A stretch of DNA of 64,000 nt from Actimicrobium sp034313845. GTDB taxonomy: Bacteria; Pseudomonadota; Gammaproteobacteria; Burkholderiales; Burkholderiaceae_D. Location of the stretch: the NCBI RefSeq assembly GCF_034313845.1, contig NZ_JAVIWN010000003.1; one strand, given 5' to 3'. Positions 27,601-36,607 of the stretch are shown here, in pieces. The position numbers and the translations under genes were made by a program. Positions within the stretch are counted from its first letter, which is position 1. The number at the start of each line of letters is the position of its first letter. Under the pieces are notes generated by a model that ran no database searches, was not told the DNA's origin, and saw nothing but the letters and a program-made list of their open reading frames with translations.

Positions 27601-29661
27601 ATGAATTTATTTTTTGAAGAATCCGGCGATTTCAAGGCCGGTGTGATGATGTCGCAAGCCGGCGAGGCCTATCAGGTCGAGATGCAATCGGGCAAGCGCA
27701 CCAAGGTCAAGGTCCGCGACGTGCTGTTGCAGTTCGCCGCTCCGGCACCGCAAGAACTGATCGTCGCCGCCAAAGGCGTGTGTGACGAGATCGATCTCGA
27801 TTTTCTGTGGGAAGTGGCCGGCGAAGAAGAATTCGGCTTTGCCGACCTGGCCGTCGAATACTTCGGCAAGGCACCGCAACCGGAGCAATCTGCCGGGTTG
27901 CTGTTTCTGTTGCATAGCTCGCCGATCTATTTCTACAAGAAGGGCAAGGGCCGCTACAAGGCCGCGCCTGAAACGGCCCTGAAAGCCGCGCAAGCCGGGA
28001 TCGAAAAGAAAAAGCAGCAGGCCATCGTGCAAGCGCAGTTCGTCGAGCAGCTCAAGGCGCAGACGCTGCCCGAATCAATGCGGCCGCTGGTACGGCAATT
28101 ACTGTTCAAGCCCGACAAGAACAGCCTCGAATACAAGGCGCTCGAAGCAGCTTGCAACGAACTGCAAACTACCGCGCCACGGCTGATGCTGGCTTGTGGC
28201 GGGCTGGAATCCGCCAAGCAGTTGCACTTCGAGCGCTTCCTGTTCGAGCAATTTCCGAAGGGGCTGGCGTTCCCGGCCTTCACGATTCCCGCTGCGCCCA
28301 AGCTGCCGGTGGCGGACGTGCAGGCTTTTTCGATCGATGATGTCACCACCACCGAAATCGATGATGCGTTCTCGGTCACGACGCTGGCTGATGGCACCGT
28401 GCGAATCGGTATCCACATCGCTGCGCCAGCGCTCGGTATCCAGCGCGACGATGCGATTGATGCGATCGCCCGCGCACGGATGTCGACGGTCTACATGCCC
28501 GGCGACAAAATCACGATGCTGCCGGACGATCTGGTGCAATCATTCACGCTGGCCGAGGGCAAAACCTGTCCGGCCGTCTCGCTGTACGCGACACTGAACC
28601 CGGCCGACTGGTCGGTCATCAAGACCGAAACCCTTGCCGAGGCTGTGCCGATCGCCGCCAACCTGCGTCACAACACGCTCGATGAATTCGTTACCGAAGA
28701 AAATCTGGCGGCAGGCACTGGCGAGTATCCGCACAAGGCCGACATCGCGCTGATCTGGCAATGGGCGCTGGTGCTGGAGCAGGGCCGGATGGCCAAGCGC
28801 GAAGGCTTCGGTTTGCGGCCCGAGCAGAACAACCGGGTAGATTTCAATTTTTACGTCGATGACGATGTGGTCACGATTTCCAAACGCAAGCGTGGTGCGC
28901 CGCTCGACAAGCTGGTCGCCGAACTGATGATCTTTGCCAACAGCACCTGGGGCAAGCTGATGAACGACAGCGGCGTGCCCGGTATCTACCGCGCGCAAGG
29001 TGGCGGCAGCGGCGGCTGGGCTACCAAGATGGCGGTTCGCATGGTCACGCACGCGGCACCGCATCAGGGTCTGGGCGTCGATCAGTACGCATGGAGCACG
29101 TCACCGCTGCGCCGCTACACCGACCTCGTCAACCAGTGGCAAATTCTGGCCTGCGTCGAACACGGCGTCATGGCACCCCTGGCAGCACCGTTCAAGCCGC
29201 GTGATGCCGATCTGTTTGCCATCGTCTCGGCCTTCGATGCCGCCTACGGTGCCTACAACGAGTTCCAGTCAAACATGGAGCGCTACTGGTGCCTGCGCTG
29301 GCTCGCCCAGCAAGCGTCACACCGGCTTGATGCGGTGGTGCTCAAGGATGAAATCCTGCGACTGGCCGATCTGCCGCTGGTCATCAAGCTGCCCGGCATG
29401 CAGGTGCTGCCGCGCGGAACGCAAGTCGTGCTCGATCTGGCGCGCTGGGATGAAGTGGATCTGAGTGTCGAGGCGCGGCTGATCGAAGTGGTGCCCACCG
29501 TAGTCGACGATCTGGGTGATGAAGAAGTCGAAGAGAATGCCGATGAGGTCAATGCCGAAGCAGAAGCCGAGTCCGGCATCGCGACCGATCTGGTGACGAT
29601 TGTCGATGCGGCACCACTGGTCGATGGAATCGTGCCCGGCGATGCGCAACCTTTACCGTAG
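27601..29661 (+). CDS. RNase II/RNase R family exoribonuclease (RNB domain)
   Basis: 3'-to-5' hydrolytic exoribonuclease. The 686 residues include an N-terminal RNA-binding region (to about 230). The RNB catalytic domain opens with SIDDVTTTEIDDAFS, whose Asp residues bind Mg2+, and continues with the substrate-trapping YMPGDKITMLP and the conserved STSPLRRYTDLVNQ. The last 60 residues form an acidic, low-complexity tail (EEVEENADEVNAEAEAES) not needed for the fold. It is shorter than RNase R and lacks its basic tail, so an RNase II-type role fits better. The gene lies between ubiC and a TonB-like gene. Confidence 0.9.
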   Translation: MNLFFEESGDFKAGVMMSQAGEAYQVEMQSGKRTKVKVRDVLLQFAAPAPQELIVAAKGVCDEIDLDFLWEVAGEEEFGFADLAVEYFGKAPQPEQSAGLLFLLHSSPIYFYKKGKGRYKAAPETALKAAQAGIEKKKQQAIVQAQFVEQLKAQTLPESMRPLVRQLLFKPDKNSLEYKALEAACNELQTTAPRLMLACGGLESAKQLHFERFLFEQFPKGLAFPAFTIPAAPKLPVADVQAFSIDDVTTTEIDDAFSVTTLADGTVRIGIHIAAPALGIQRDDAIDAIARARMSTVYMPGDKITMLPDDLVQSFTLAEGKTCPAVSLYATLNPADWSVIKTETLAEAVPIAANLRHNTLDEFVTEENLAAGTGEYPHKADIALIWQWALVLEQGRMAKREGFGLRPEQNNRVDFNFYVDDDVVTISKRKRGAPLDKLVAELMIFANSTWGKLMNDSGVPGIYRAQGGGSGGWATKMAVRMVTHAAPHQGLGVDQYAWSTSPLRRYTDLVNQWQILACVEHGVMAPLAAPFKPRDADLFAIVSAFDAAYGAYNEFQSNMERYWCLRWLAQQASHRLDAVVLKDEILRLADLPLVIKLPGMQVLPRGTQVVLDLARWDEVDLSVEARLIEVVPTVVDDLGDEEVEENADEVNAEAEAESGIATDLVTIVDAAPLVDGIVPGDAQPLP

Positions 29662-29696
29662 AATCATTTCTTACTGATATCACTGCCCGACTGCCT

Positions 29697-30590
29697 GTGA
29701 AGCTACCTCTGCGCAATCCTATCCTGACCATCGCCATCGCCATTTCGGTGCTGGTGCATGGCGCATTGTTGGCCGTGCGTTTCACTGCACCCGAGTTGCT
29801 CCGGCAAAAGCCGGATGACCCGGGCCTTGAGGTCATTCTGGTCAATGCCAAGCACAAGAAGCCGCCGCTGCAAGCCGACGTGCTGGCGCAAGCCAATCTC
29901 GATGGGGGTGGCAATGCCGAGTCCGGGCGCACCAAGTCGCCATTGCCTGATTTGCGTCGCACCCAGGATGGCGATAGCGTGCAGGCAACCCGACGTCGTG
30001 CTGCCGAGCTCGAACAGGCACAACGTAAATTGCTCACGCAGATCAACAAGCCGACCGCGCTGGTCATTCCGTCCTTGTCCGATCTTGAACAACTCAAGCG
30101 GCCACCGCAACCGGACGGCACTGACCAGCAGGACAGCAGCAAGGCGATCGCCCGGCGTGAAGCCGAAATCGCCCGCAATATCGAGGAGTACAACAAGCGT
30201 CCGAAAAAAACCCAGATCACGCCCAATACCCGTGAAGTCGGTTATGCCATGTACTACAAGGCATTGCAGGATCGGGTCGAAAAGCGGGGCACATTCAATT
30301 TTCCGCAGAAGGATGGCAAGAAACTGTACGGCGAACTGGTGCTGTATATCCCCGTCTATCAGGATGGCACGATCTACGAGCGCGACGGCGGCCCGCGGGT
30401 CGAACGGTCCTCGGGCAATCCTGATCTGGACAATGCGGCACTGCGCATCGTGCGGCGTGCGGCACCGTTCGGACAATTCCCGCCCAACATGCGTTCTTCC
30501 GGCAAGGACGATGTCTGGGAGATCATCACCCGCTTTAAATTCACCCGTGAAGACTCGCTTGAGGCAGAACTACGCGGTGGCAACAATTAA
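29697..30590 (+). CDS. TonB-family energy transducer-like protein, no exbBD neighbour
   Basis: A 297-residue inner-membrane-anchored protein. One N-terminal helix (about residues 8-27) carries AISVLVHGALL, the Ser-x3-His pattern that contacts ExbB/ExbD in classical TonB. A long charged, coiled-coil-prone linker (about 90-175, RRRAAELEQAQRKLL) follows, then a TonB C-terminal domain (about 200-297: GELVLYIPVYQDGTIYE, NPDLDNAALRIVRRAAPF). The GTG start has little ribosome-binding signal. It precedes aroE by 11 bp. It could be a TonB or a dedicated TolA-like transducer. Confidence 0.82.
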   Translation: MKLPLRNPILTIAIAISVLVHGALLAVRFTAPELLRQKPDDPGLEVILVNAKHKKPPLQADVLAQANLDGGGNAESGRTKSPLPDLRRTQDGDSVQATRRRAAELEQAQRKLLTQINKPTALVIPSLSDLEQLKRPPQPDGTDQQDSSKAIARREAEIARNIEEYNKRPKKTQITPNTREVGYAMYYKALQDRVEKRGTFNFPQKDGKKLYGELVLYIPVYQDGTIYERDGGPRVERSSGNPDLDNAALRIVRRAAPFGQFPPNMRSSGKDDVWEIITRFKFTREDSLEAELRGGNN

Positions 30591-30601
30591 GGATTTTCCC
30601 G

Positions 30602-31441
30602 TTGACTCCCTCTCCCATTCGCGCCGCAGAGCGTTACGCCGTCATCGGCCATCCGATTGCCCACAGCAAATCGCCTGACATCCACGTGGCCTTCGCCCGC
30701 CAGACGCAGCAGGAGTTGACCTACGAGCCGCTGCTGGCACCGCTCGATGGCTTCGAGGCGACGGTGCGTGCGCTGATGGCGCAGGGTGGCCGGGGTGCCA
30801 ACGTGACCGTGCCATTCAAGATTGAGGCATTTTCCCTGGCGACGATTCTGAGCGAGCGGGCCCGGGCCTCTGGTGCCGTCAACACGCTACGCTTTGACGC
30901 CGCGGGTATCTTTGGCGACAACACCGACGGTGCCGGCCTGGTCACCGATATTGTCGTCAATGCGGGTGTCGCGGTGCAGGGCAAGCGAGTCTTGCTGCTG
31001 GGTGCCGGCGGTGCCGCGCGCGGCGTTATCTTGCCGCTGCTGGCAGAGCAACCGGCGCAACTGGTGATTGCCAACCGCAGCAGCGACAAAGCCGTCACGC
31101 TGGCCGGGCAATTCGCCTCACAGGGACCGATTGTGGCGCAGACATTCGACGCCCTCGACGGTCAGTTTGATCTCGTGATCAATGCGACGGCGGCGAGTCT
31201 GGCCGACGCGTTGCCGCCGATTGCCGGCAGCCTGTTCGGGCCACACACACTGGCCTACGACATGATGTACGGTGCCCAACCGACTATCTTCCTGCACTTT
31301 GCGGCCCGGCACGGCGCGACGGTGCGTGATGGCCTCGGCATGCTGGTCGAGCAAGCCGCTGAATCGTTCCTGCTCTGGCGTGGCGTGCGTCCCGACACGG
31401 CTAGCGTACTGGCGGATTTGCGTTCGGCGCTTGGCACATGA
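30602..31441 (+). CDS. aroE: Shikimate dehydrogenase AroE
   Basis: NADP-dependent reduction of 3-dehydroshikimate in aromatic amino acid synthesis. The 279 residues show the shikimate-binding YAVIGHPIAHSKSPDIH, the catalytic Lys in NVTVPFK and Asp in DNTDGAG, the dinucleotide-binding LLLGAGGAARG with ANRSSDKA, and the C-terminal DGLGMLVEQAAESF. The start is TTG, with AAGGA 8-9 bases upstream. The stop overlaps the mtgA start (ATGA), a pairing common in betaproteobacteria. Confidence 0.95.
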   Translation: MTPSPIRAAERYAVIGHPIAHSKSPDIHVAFARQTQQELTYEPLLAPLDGFEATVRALMAQGGRGANVTVPFKIEAFSLATILSERARASGAVNTLRFDAAGIFGDNTDGAGLVTDIVVNAGVAVQGKRVLLLGAGGAARGVILPLLAEQPAQLVIANRSSDKAVTLAGQFASQGPIVAQTFDALDGQFDLVINATAASLADALPPIAGSLFGPHTLAYDMMYGAQPTIFLHFAARHGATVRDGLGMLVEQAAESFLLWRGVRPDTASVLADLRSALGT

Positions 31442-32132
31442 AGACGTTGCGCAAGTTCATTCTGTTGCTGGTCGTTGTGCCGCTGATCATGGTGCTGGCA
31501 ATCCAGGCGTATTTTTTCCTGCAAATCTGGTGGTGGGTTGACCACAACCCCGGTTCGACCAGTTTCATGCGCGAGCAGGAATCAGCGCTGCGCGAAAAAA
31601 CCCCGACTTCAAGATCCAGTACACATGGGTGCCGTACAACCGCATCTCGAACAATCTCAAGCGCGCAATCATCGCCTCGGAAGATGCCCATTTCTCCGAA
31701 CACGAGGGCGTCGATTGGGACGCCTTGCAAAAAGCCTACGAAAAAAACACCCGCAAAGGCAGAGTCGTCTCCGGTGGCTCGACCATTACCCAGCAACTGG
31801 CCAAGAACCTGTTCCTGTCGGGCGAGCGCAGCTATGTGCGCAAGGGTCAGGAACTGCTCATTACCTACATGCTCGAGTTCCTGATGGACAAGGAGCGCAT
31901 TTTTGAAATTTATCTGAACGTCATCGAGCTGGGTGTGGGCGTGTTCGGTGCCGAAGCGGCATCGCAGCATTATTTTCGCGTGTCGGCAGCCGGCCTCGGT
32001 GCCAGCCAGGCCGCGCGGCTGGCCGGCATGCTGCCACGGCCAAGGTTCTACGACAAGAATCGCGGTTCCGGTTATCTGGCTGGACGGACCGGGTTGATCT
32101 TGCGGCGGATGGGGTCGGCGGAGTTGCCTTGA
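31438..32132 (+). pseudogene. mtgA: Monofunctional peptidoglycan transglycosylase MtgA, frameshifted
   Basis: GT51 glycosyltransferase that polymerises lipid II glycan strands. The first part (31438 to about 31600) encodes the membrane anchor and QIWWWVDHNPGSTSFM. The rest, in the -1 frame, carries the catalytic ASEDAHFSEHEG, GGSTITQQLAKNLFLS and IELGVGVFGAEAAS motifs to the stop at 32132. The break lies in a run of six A at 31595-31600. One more A would join both parts as REKNPDFKIQY, the expected sequence. It is either a recent loss, a slippage-rescued gene or a sequencing error; all motifs are otherwise intact. Confidence 0.85.
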
Positions 32133-32180
32133 GTGGTAGTTGTCGGACGCTGTAATCGTTTTATGGCAGGTTTTTGTTCG

Positions 32181-32827
32181 CTATCCCGCCAACACCGACG
32201 CACGCAAGATAAAGCTGCGGCAGGCATTGATGTCTGCATTGCTCACGCCACAGCGCACAAACACCTGTTCCCACTGCCGCACCTGCGCCAGCACGTCATG
32301 CGCGATGTGGCTTGCTTCATCGGACGTCAGCATGAAACGTCCGCAATCGGACAGCGCGTTTGACAGCAGCGCTTGCGCACCCTGTTTGCCCAGTCGTAGC
32401 GACTGGTATCCCACTCCCAGTAATTGCGGTTGCAAGTCAAATGCCGGGGATAAATTCCAATGACCTTGCTGGAACAGCAGCGCGTGGTTCTTTTCATGAT
32501 CATCGGTGTTTTCGATCAGGAGGTTGAAGACCATGCGCCGGAACAGTTGCTGGCAGTTGGCTTGCGGTGCGCGTGCCTCGCGGCGCAACACGTCGGCCAG
32601 ATCGGCATACCCCATGTCGCCTTTCCGGAGTCCGTCGGCGATGAGCAGGGTCCTGGCACTGGCGAAATGGATACGTGTACCGGCATCCCGGTCAAAGCGT
32701 CGGACCAGAAGCACATGCTGACCGGCCAGGGTGATCAATTCGGAAGCCGCAACGGTAATGCCACACAGGCTGGCGTACTTCAGACCCAGACATGCAGCAC
32801 ATCCCCATCCGGTTTCCAGGCTGTCAT
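32181..32827 (-). pseudogene. hipA: HipA-like kinase toxin with large internal deletion
   Basis: HipA is a Ser/Thr kinase toxin that inactivates glutamyl-tRNA synthetase. Here the start codon overlaps the hipB stop and codes for only 15 residues (MTAWKPDGDVLHVWV) before a stop at 32780. From about 32783, in another frame, the C-terminal kinase lobe resumes (LKYASLCGITVAASELI, VLLVRRFDRD, NLLIENTDDHEKNHALLF, LSPAFDLQP) and runs to 32181. The N-terminal subdomain and the ATP-binding loop, roughly 130-200 residues, are missing. The catalytic NxxDxHxKN stretch survives, but a functional kinase is unlikely. Confidence 0.85.
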
Positions 32828-33147
32828 CACGCCCCTGCCTTTCCCTTTTTGATTGTCCGCAATTCCGTCAGCAGGGCTGTCTCGTCGGCTTCCGGATTGG
32901 CAATCTCCCCCAGATACTGGACCCGCCCAACCAGCCATAACGCGGTCGCATAGGACGCCATCGATACTGCCGGATCGCCTGCTTCGAGCTTGCGCAAGGT
33001 CGGGATCGAGACTTGCATGCGTTCGGCAAATGCCGCCAGCGATTGCTTGCGACGCTTGCGTGCAATGCGCAGATGTTCGCCGAGCTGGCGCAGGTTGCGC
33101 GCGACGACGGCCGGTAGTGGGGAGGCGACGGGACGTTGTGTAGACAT
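32827..33147 (-). CDS. hipB: HipB-like XRE antitoxin/repressor
   Basis: A 106-residue DNA-binding protein with an XRE helix-turn-helix at about residues 18-72 (LGEHLRIARKRRKQSLAAFAER, VSIPTLRKLEAGDPAVSM). The tail ends KKGKAGA. In hipBA loci HipB neutralises HipA and represses the operon. Here its partner is broken, yet the antitoxin frame and its promoter look intact. The hipA start overlaps its stop (TGATG). A perfect TATAAT and two CGAAATAG boxes lie upstream. Confidence 0.85.
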   Translation of the reverse strand: MSTQRPVASPLPAVVARNLRQLGEHLRIARKRRKQSLAAFAERMQVSIPTLRKLEAGDPAVSMASYATALWLVGRVQYLGEIANPEADETALLTELRTIKKGKAGA

Positions 33148-33161
33148 GTAACCAGAATTGT

Positions 33162-33200
33162 CTATTTCGTCGAAAAAAGCAATTATAGTTTGCTATTTCG
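33162..33200 (-). promoter_or_regulatory. Putative hipB promoter and operator
   Basis: On the minus strand a perfect -10 hexamer TATAAT (33187-33182) is flanked by two direct copies of CGAAATAG (33200-33193 and 33169-33162), 31 bp apart, about three helical turns. Spaced repeats around the promoter fit autorepression by a HipB-type dimer. No good -35 hexamer is visible. Confidence 0.45.
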
Positions 33201-33214
33201 ATACAGGCTCTTGG

Positions 33215-34771
33215 TCAACCTGATAGCGGACTCATTTCCACCCGGCTGATCAGCACCGTCGCAATCCGGCGGTCCAGCATTGCCGCAATCTCAAAGCGCA
33301 GGCGATCGAGTTCGATCGCGTCGCCAATCGCCGGCAAAGTCGCAAAGCGCGCCAGCAGGAAGCCGGCGATTGACGTGTAGTCGTCGTCGGCGGTGACAAG
33401 TACATTCGTTTCCAGTACCTGTTCGAGGTAGCGCAAATCGGCGCTGCCGGCGACCTGCCAGTGGTTGTCGGCCAGCAGTTGCACGGTCGGTTGCTCGTCT
33501 TCGTCAGGGAATTCGCCAGCAATGGCTTCGAGGATGTCGTGTGGTGTGACCAGTCCCTGCAGGGTGCCGTATTCATCCGTCACCACAATCAGTTTCCCGG
33601 ACGAACGCTTGAGTTCTTCCATGGCCTTCATCACGCCGACCGAGTCCGGCAGGATGATAGGCGGGTGCACGCTGCTGTGTTCGTCGATCCTGCCGTTGAG
33701 ATCGAGGTCACCGATCAGATCCTTGGCGCGGGCAACGCCGATGATGTTATCCATTTCACCGCGCGATACCGGGAAGGTGCTGTGCGGGGTGTCGAGGATC
33801 TGGCGCCGGATTGCCTCGGCGTCTTCATCGAGGTTAATCCACGACATCTCCGAGCGTGGCGTCATGATTGAGCGGATTGAACGTTCAGCCAGACTCAGTA
33901 CACCGCTGACCATGTTGCGTTCTTCGGCACCGAAGGTCGCCGGTTCGGTGACCTGTTCGGTGCTGGCAGCCTGCTCGCTCTGTTCAGCGCGGGTGCGGCT
34001 GCCCAGCAAGCGCAGGATTGCTTCGGCGGTGCGGTCACGCAAGGTCAGGTGCGCTGCCTTGCGCATGTAGTTACGCTGCATGAGCTGGTTGAAAAATTCG
34101 ATCACGATCGAGAAACCGATCGCCGCATACAAATAACCTTTCGGAATCTTGAAGCCGAGACCTTCGGCGACCAGGCTCAGGCCGATCATCAGCAAAAAGC
34201 TCAGGCATAACACGACCACGGTCGGATGCGCATTGACGAAGCGGGTCAGTGGCTTCGACGCCAGAATCATGATGGCCATCGAAATGACGACGGCGGCCAT
34301 CATCACGCCGAGTTCGTCGACCATGCCGACGGCGGTAATAACGGCATCGAGCGAGAACACCGCATCGAGCACGACGATCTGGGCAATGACCACGCCGAGG
34401 CTGACATAGACTCGCGGGCCGCTTTGCACATGGGTGACCCCTTCGAGGCGCTCATGTAATTCCATGGTGGCCTTGAAAAGCAGAAACAGACCACCCAGCA
34501 GCAGGATCAGGTCGCGTCCGGAGAAGGCCAGCGGGCCGAGCGAAAACAGCGGCGTGGTTAGTGTCACCAGCCAGGAAATCATTGTCAGCAAACCGAGGCG
34601 CATGATCATCGCCAGTGACAGGCCGATCAGGCGTGCCTTGTCGCGCTGGTGCGGCGGAACCTTGTCCGCCAGGATCGCGATAAAAATCAGGTTGTCGATG
34701 CCGAGTACGATTTCAAGAACGACAAGCGTCAACAAGCCTACCCAGATAGTGGGGTCGAAAAGCCATTCCAT
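33215..34771 (-). CDS. TerC-family membrane protein with CBS and CorC/HlyC domains (YegH/YoaE type)
   Basis: A 518-residue inner membrane protein. The N-terminal TerC domain has about seven helices (residues 1-235) with the intramembrane acidic signature EIVLGIDNLIFIAI and VLDAVFSLDAVITAV. Two CBS domains (about 300-420) and a CorC/HlyC C-terminal domain (about 430-518) follow. TerC relatives export Mn2+ or assist metalation of secreted proteins; whether this fused type transports ions is not settled. I chose MEWLFDP as the start because the family begins there. No manganese riboswitch is recognisable upstream. Confidence 0.88.
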   Translation of the reverse strand: MEWLFDPTIWVGLLTLVVLEIVLGIDNLIFIAILADKVPPHQRDKARLIGLSLAMIMRLGLLTMISWLVTLTTPLFSLGPLAFSGRDLILLLGGLFLLFKATMELHERLEGVTHVQSGPRVYVSLGVVIAQIVVLDAVFSLDAVITAVGMVDELGVMMAAVVISMAIMILASKPLTRFVNAHPTVVVLCLSFLLMIGLSLVAEGLGFKIPKGYLYAAIGFSIVIEFFNQLMQRNYMRKAAHLTLRDRTAEAILRLLGSRTRAEQSEQAASTEQVTEPATFGAEERNMVSGVLSLAERSIRSIMTPRSEMSWINLDEDAEAIRRQILDTPHSTFPVSRGEMDNIIGVARAKDLIGDLDLNGRIDEHSSVHPPIILPDSVGVMKAMEELKRSSGKLIVVTDEYGTLQGLVTPHDILEAIAGEFPDEDEQPTVQLLADNHWQVAGSADLRYLEQVLETNVLVTADDDYTSIAGFLLARFATLPAIGDAIELDRLRFEIAAMLDRRIATVLISRVEMSPLSG

Positions 34772-34838
34772 GTGATGCCTTGTGCAATAAGAGAGAGAAA
34801 TAATGCGCGCGCTGGCGCAGACCGGAGCAGTCCGGAAG

Positions 34839-35159
34839 TCAGAGTTTGAAGCGGAGGAGGGTGCGCCGTGGCGGCGGTTTCGGTACCGGGAAAAACAGAT
34901 CGCGCGGTGTCGTCGGTACATAGGCCGGCGAGCGCGTCACGGTCTCGGCGCTGCGCAGGCAGGAAGTAGTCGGACTGGTTACTGCACTCAGGTCAGCGCT
35001 GGCAAGGGGCAGGTTGGCATCGTCGTCGACAACAAGCTGCGGGCAGGACGAAGCATTCTCGACTGCAGGCAGATGAGCAGGGGCGGGGAAGTTGAATCCG
35101 TCGGCGAGCAATTGCAACGGAAGCAGGCACATCAGGCACAGGACGAATACTCGTCGCAT
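34839..35159 (-). CDS. Small predicted secreted protein
   Basis: A 106-residue protein starting MRRVFVLCLMCLLPLQLLA, a clear signal peptide. The mature part has two Cys (SSCPQL and TSCLRS), many Pro, and ends PPPRRTLLRFKL. The layout, a signal, a short disordered body and a Pro/Arg-Phe end, resembles the small protein ahead of cusC at 6532-6909. The ribosome-binding site is poor and no family is recognised. It lies between the TerC-type gene and hemL on the same strand. Confidence 0.5.
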   Translation of the reverse strand: MRRVFVLCLMCLLPLQLLADGFNFPAPAHLPAVENASSCPQLVVDDDANLPLASADLSAVTSPTTSCLRSAETVTRSPAYVPTTPRDLFFPVPKPPPRRTLLRFKL

Positions 35160-35234
35160 AAACTCTGGCGGGGTTAAGGAGGCAATGAGTATAACCACAA
35201 TTGCGGCCTGAGCTTTGATTGCGTTTTCCAGCGC

Positions 35235-35279
35235 CCGGTGGTTCGGTACCGATCCCGTCGCAAGTTTCGGCACCACCGG
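35235..35279 (-). terminator. Probable hemL terminator hairpin
   Basis: Perfect 8-bp arms CCGGTGGT/ACCACCGG enclose a 29-base interior with further partial pairing, 12 bp after the hemL stop on the minus strand. There is no T-run, so termination strength is uncertain. Confidence 0.4.
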
Positions 35280-35291
35280 AAGCTCGGCCGA

Positions 35292-36596
35292 TTAGCTCAG
35301 GGCCAGGTCTTCGAAGACGATGCGCGCTGCGGCGATGGTCTCGTCAATGACCGCATCGTCGTGCTGCGCCGACACAAAGCCGGCTTCAAACGCGGCCGGG
35401 GCAAAATACACGCCGTGGTCCAGCATGCGATGGAAAAACGTATTGAACCGGGTCTTGTCGGTGGCCATCATCGCGGCAAAACTGTCCGGTACCTGGGCTG
35501 AAAAATACATGCCGAACATGCCGCCGATAGAATCGGCGCAAAACGCGATGCCGTGTTCGGCGGCGGCGGCCGTCAGGCCTTGTACCAGACGCAGCGTTTG
35601 TGCGGACAGTCCTTCGTAAAAGCCCGGCACCTGAATCAGCTTGAGCGTCGCCATCCCGGCGGCCACGGCCACCGGGTTGCCCGACAGCGTGCCGGCCTGA
35701 TAGACCGCGCCAACCGGTGACATCTGTTGCATCAGATCGGCCCGTCCACCGAACGCCGCCACCGGCAAGCCGCCGCCGATGACCTTGCCCAGCGCCGTCA
35801 GGTCCGGCACGATGCCGTAGATTGACTGCGCGCCACCGAGTGCGACCCGGAATCCGGACATCACCTCATCGAAAATCAGCACGGTGCCGTATTCGGTGCA
35901 AAGCCGGCGCATCGTCGACAGGAATTCCGGCGTGGCCTTGATCAGGTTCATGTTGCCGGCAACCGGTTCGACGATCACGCAGGCGATCTCGTTACCCATG
36001 TCGCGGAAAGCCTGTTCGAGTTGTTCCGGATTGTTGTAGTCGAGGACCAGCGTGTGCTTGACGAAGTCCTGCGGCACGCCGGCCGAGGTCGGATTGCCGA
36101 AGGTCAGCAAGCCACTGCCGGCTTTCACCAGCAGCGAATCGGCATGGCCGTGATAACAGCCCTCGAATTTGATGATCTTGTCGCGACCGGTTGCGCCGCG
36201 TGCCAGACGTAACGCACTCATCGTTGCTTCGGTGCCGCTGGAGACCAGCCGGACTTGTTCGATCGACGGCACCAGCCGGCAGATTTCTTCTGCCATCAGC
36301 ACTTCGCCTTCGGTGGGCGCGCCGAAACTCAGGCCCAGCGCGGCGGCATCCTGCACCGCCTTGATCACGACCGGATGGGCATGGCCGACGATGGCCGGGC
36401 CCCATGAGCCGATGTAGTCGGTGTAGCGCCTGTCGTCGGCATCCCAGAAATACGGGCCGCTGGCGCGGGTAACGAAGCGCGGCGTACCGCCGACCGAACG
36501 AAAGGCGCGTACCGGCGAATTCACGCCGCCTGGCGTGGTCAGTTGTGCGCGGGCGAACAGGGTGTCGTTATTGGAACTCATCAGTGGCATCGGCAT
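35292..36596 (-). CDS. hemL: Glutamate-1-semialdehyde 2,1-aminomutase HemL
   Basis: PLP enzyme making 5-aminolevulinate in the C5 heme pathway. The 434 residues show the family blocks TPGGVNSPVRAF, FWDADDRRYTDYIGSWGP, SSGTEATMSALRLARG, CYHGHADSLLVKAGSG, FDEVMSGFRVA, and the PLP-binding Lys in TALGKVIGGGLPVAAFGG. Three in-frame ATGs lie within the first six codons (36596, 36590, 36581); MSSNNDTLF is the most family-like beginning but none has a clear ribosome-binding site. It is 11 bp downstream of the thiD-like gene, as an operon. Confidence 0.94.
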   Translation of the reverse strand: MPMPLMSSNNDTLFARAQLTTPGGVNSPVRAFRSVGGTPRFVTRASGPYFWDADDRRYTDYIGSWGPAIVGHAHPVVIKAVQDAAALGLSFGAPTEGEVLMAEEICRLVPSIEQVRLVSSGTEATMSALRLARGATGRDKIIKFEGCYHGHADSLLVKAGSGLLTFGNPTSAGVPQDFVKHTLVLDYNNPEQLEQAFRDMGNEIACVIVEPVAGNMNLIKATPEFLSTMRRLCTEYGTVLIFDEVMSGFRVALGGAQSIYGIVPDLTALGKVIGGGLPVAAFGGRADLMQQMSPVGAVYQAGTLSGNPVAVAAGMATLKLIQVPGFYEGLSAQTLRLVQGLTAAAAEHGIAFCADSIGGMFGMYFSAQVPDSFAAMMATDKTRFNTFFHRMLDHGVYFAPAAFEAGFVSAQHDDAVIDETIAAARIVFEDLALS

Positions 36597-36607
36597 TCAG
36601 TAAAAAA

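Noticed and set aside
31595..31601. AAAAAAC as a programmed -1 frameshift heptamer in mtgA
   Set aside because: The heptamer is not in the X XXY YYZ phase relative to the zero frame, and no downstream stem-loop or pseudoknot is evident.
34772..34838. Manganese (yybP-ykoY) riboswitch before the TerC-type gene
   Set aside because: The leader before the start is short and shows none of the conserved loop sequences.
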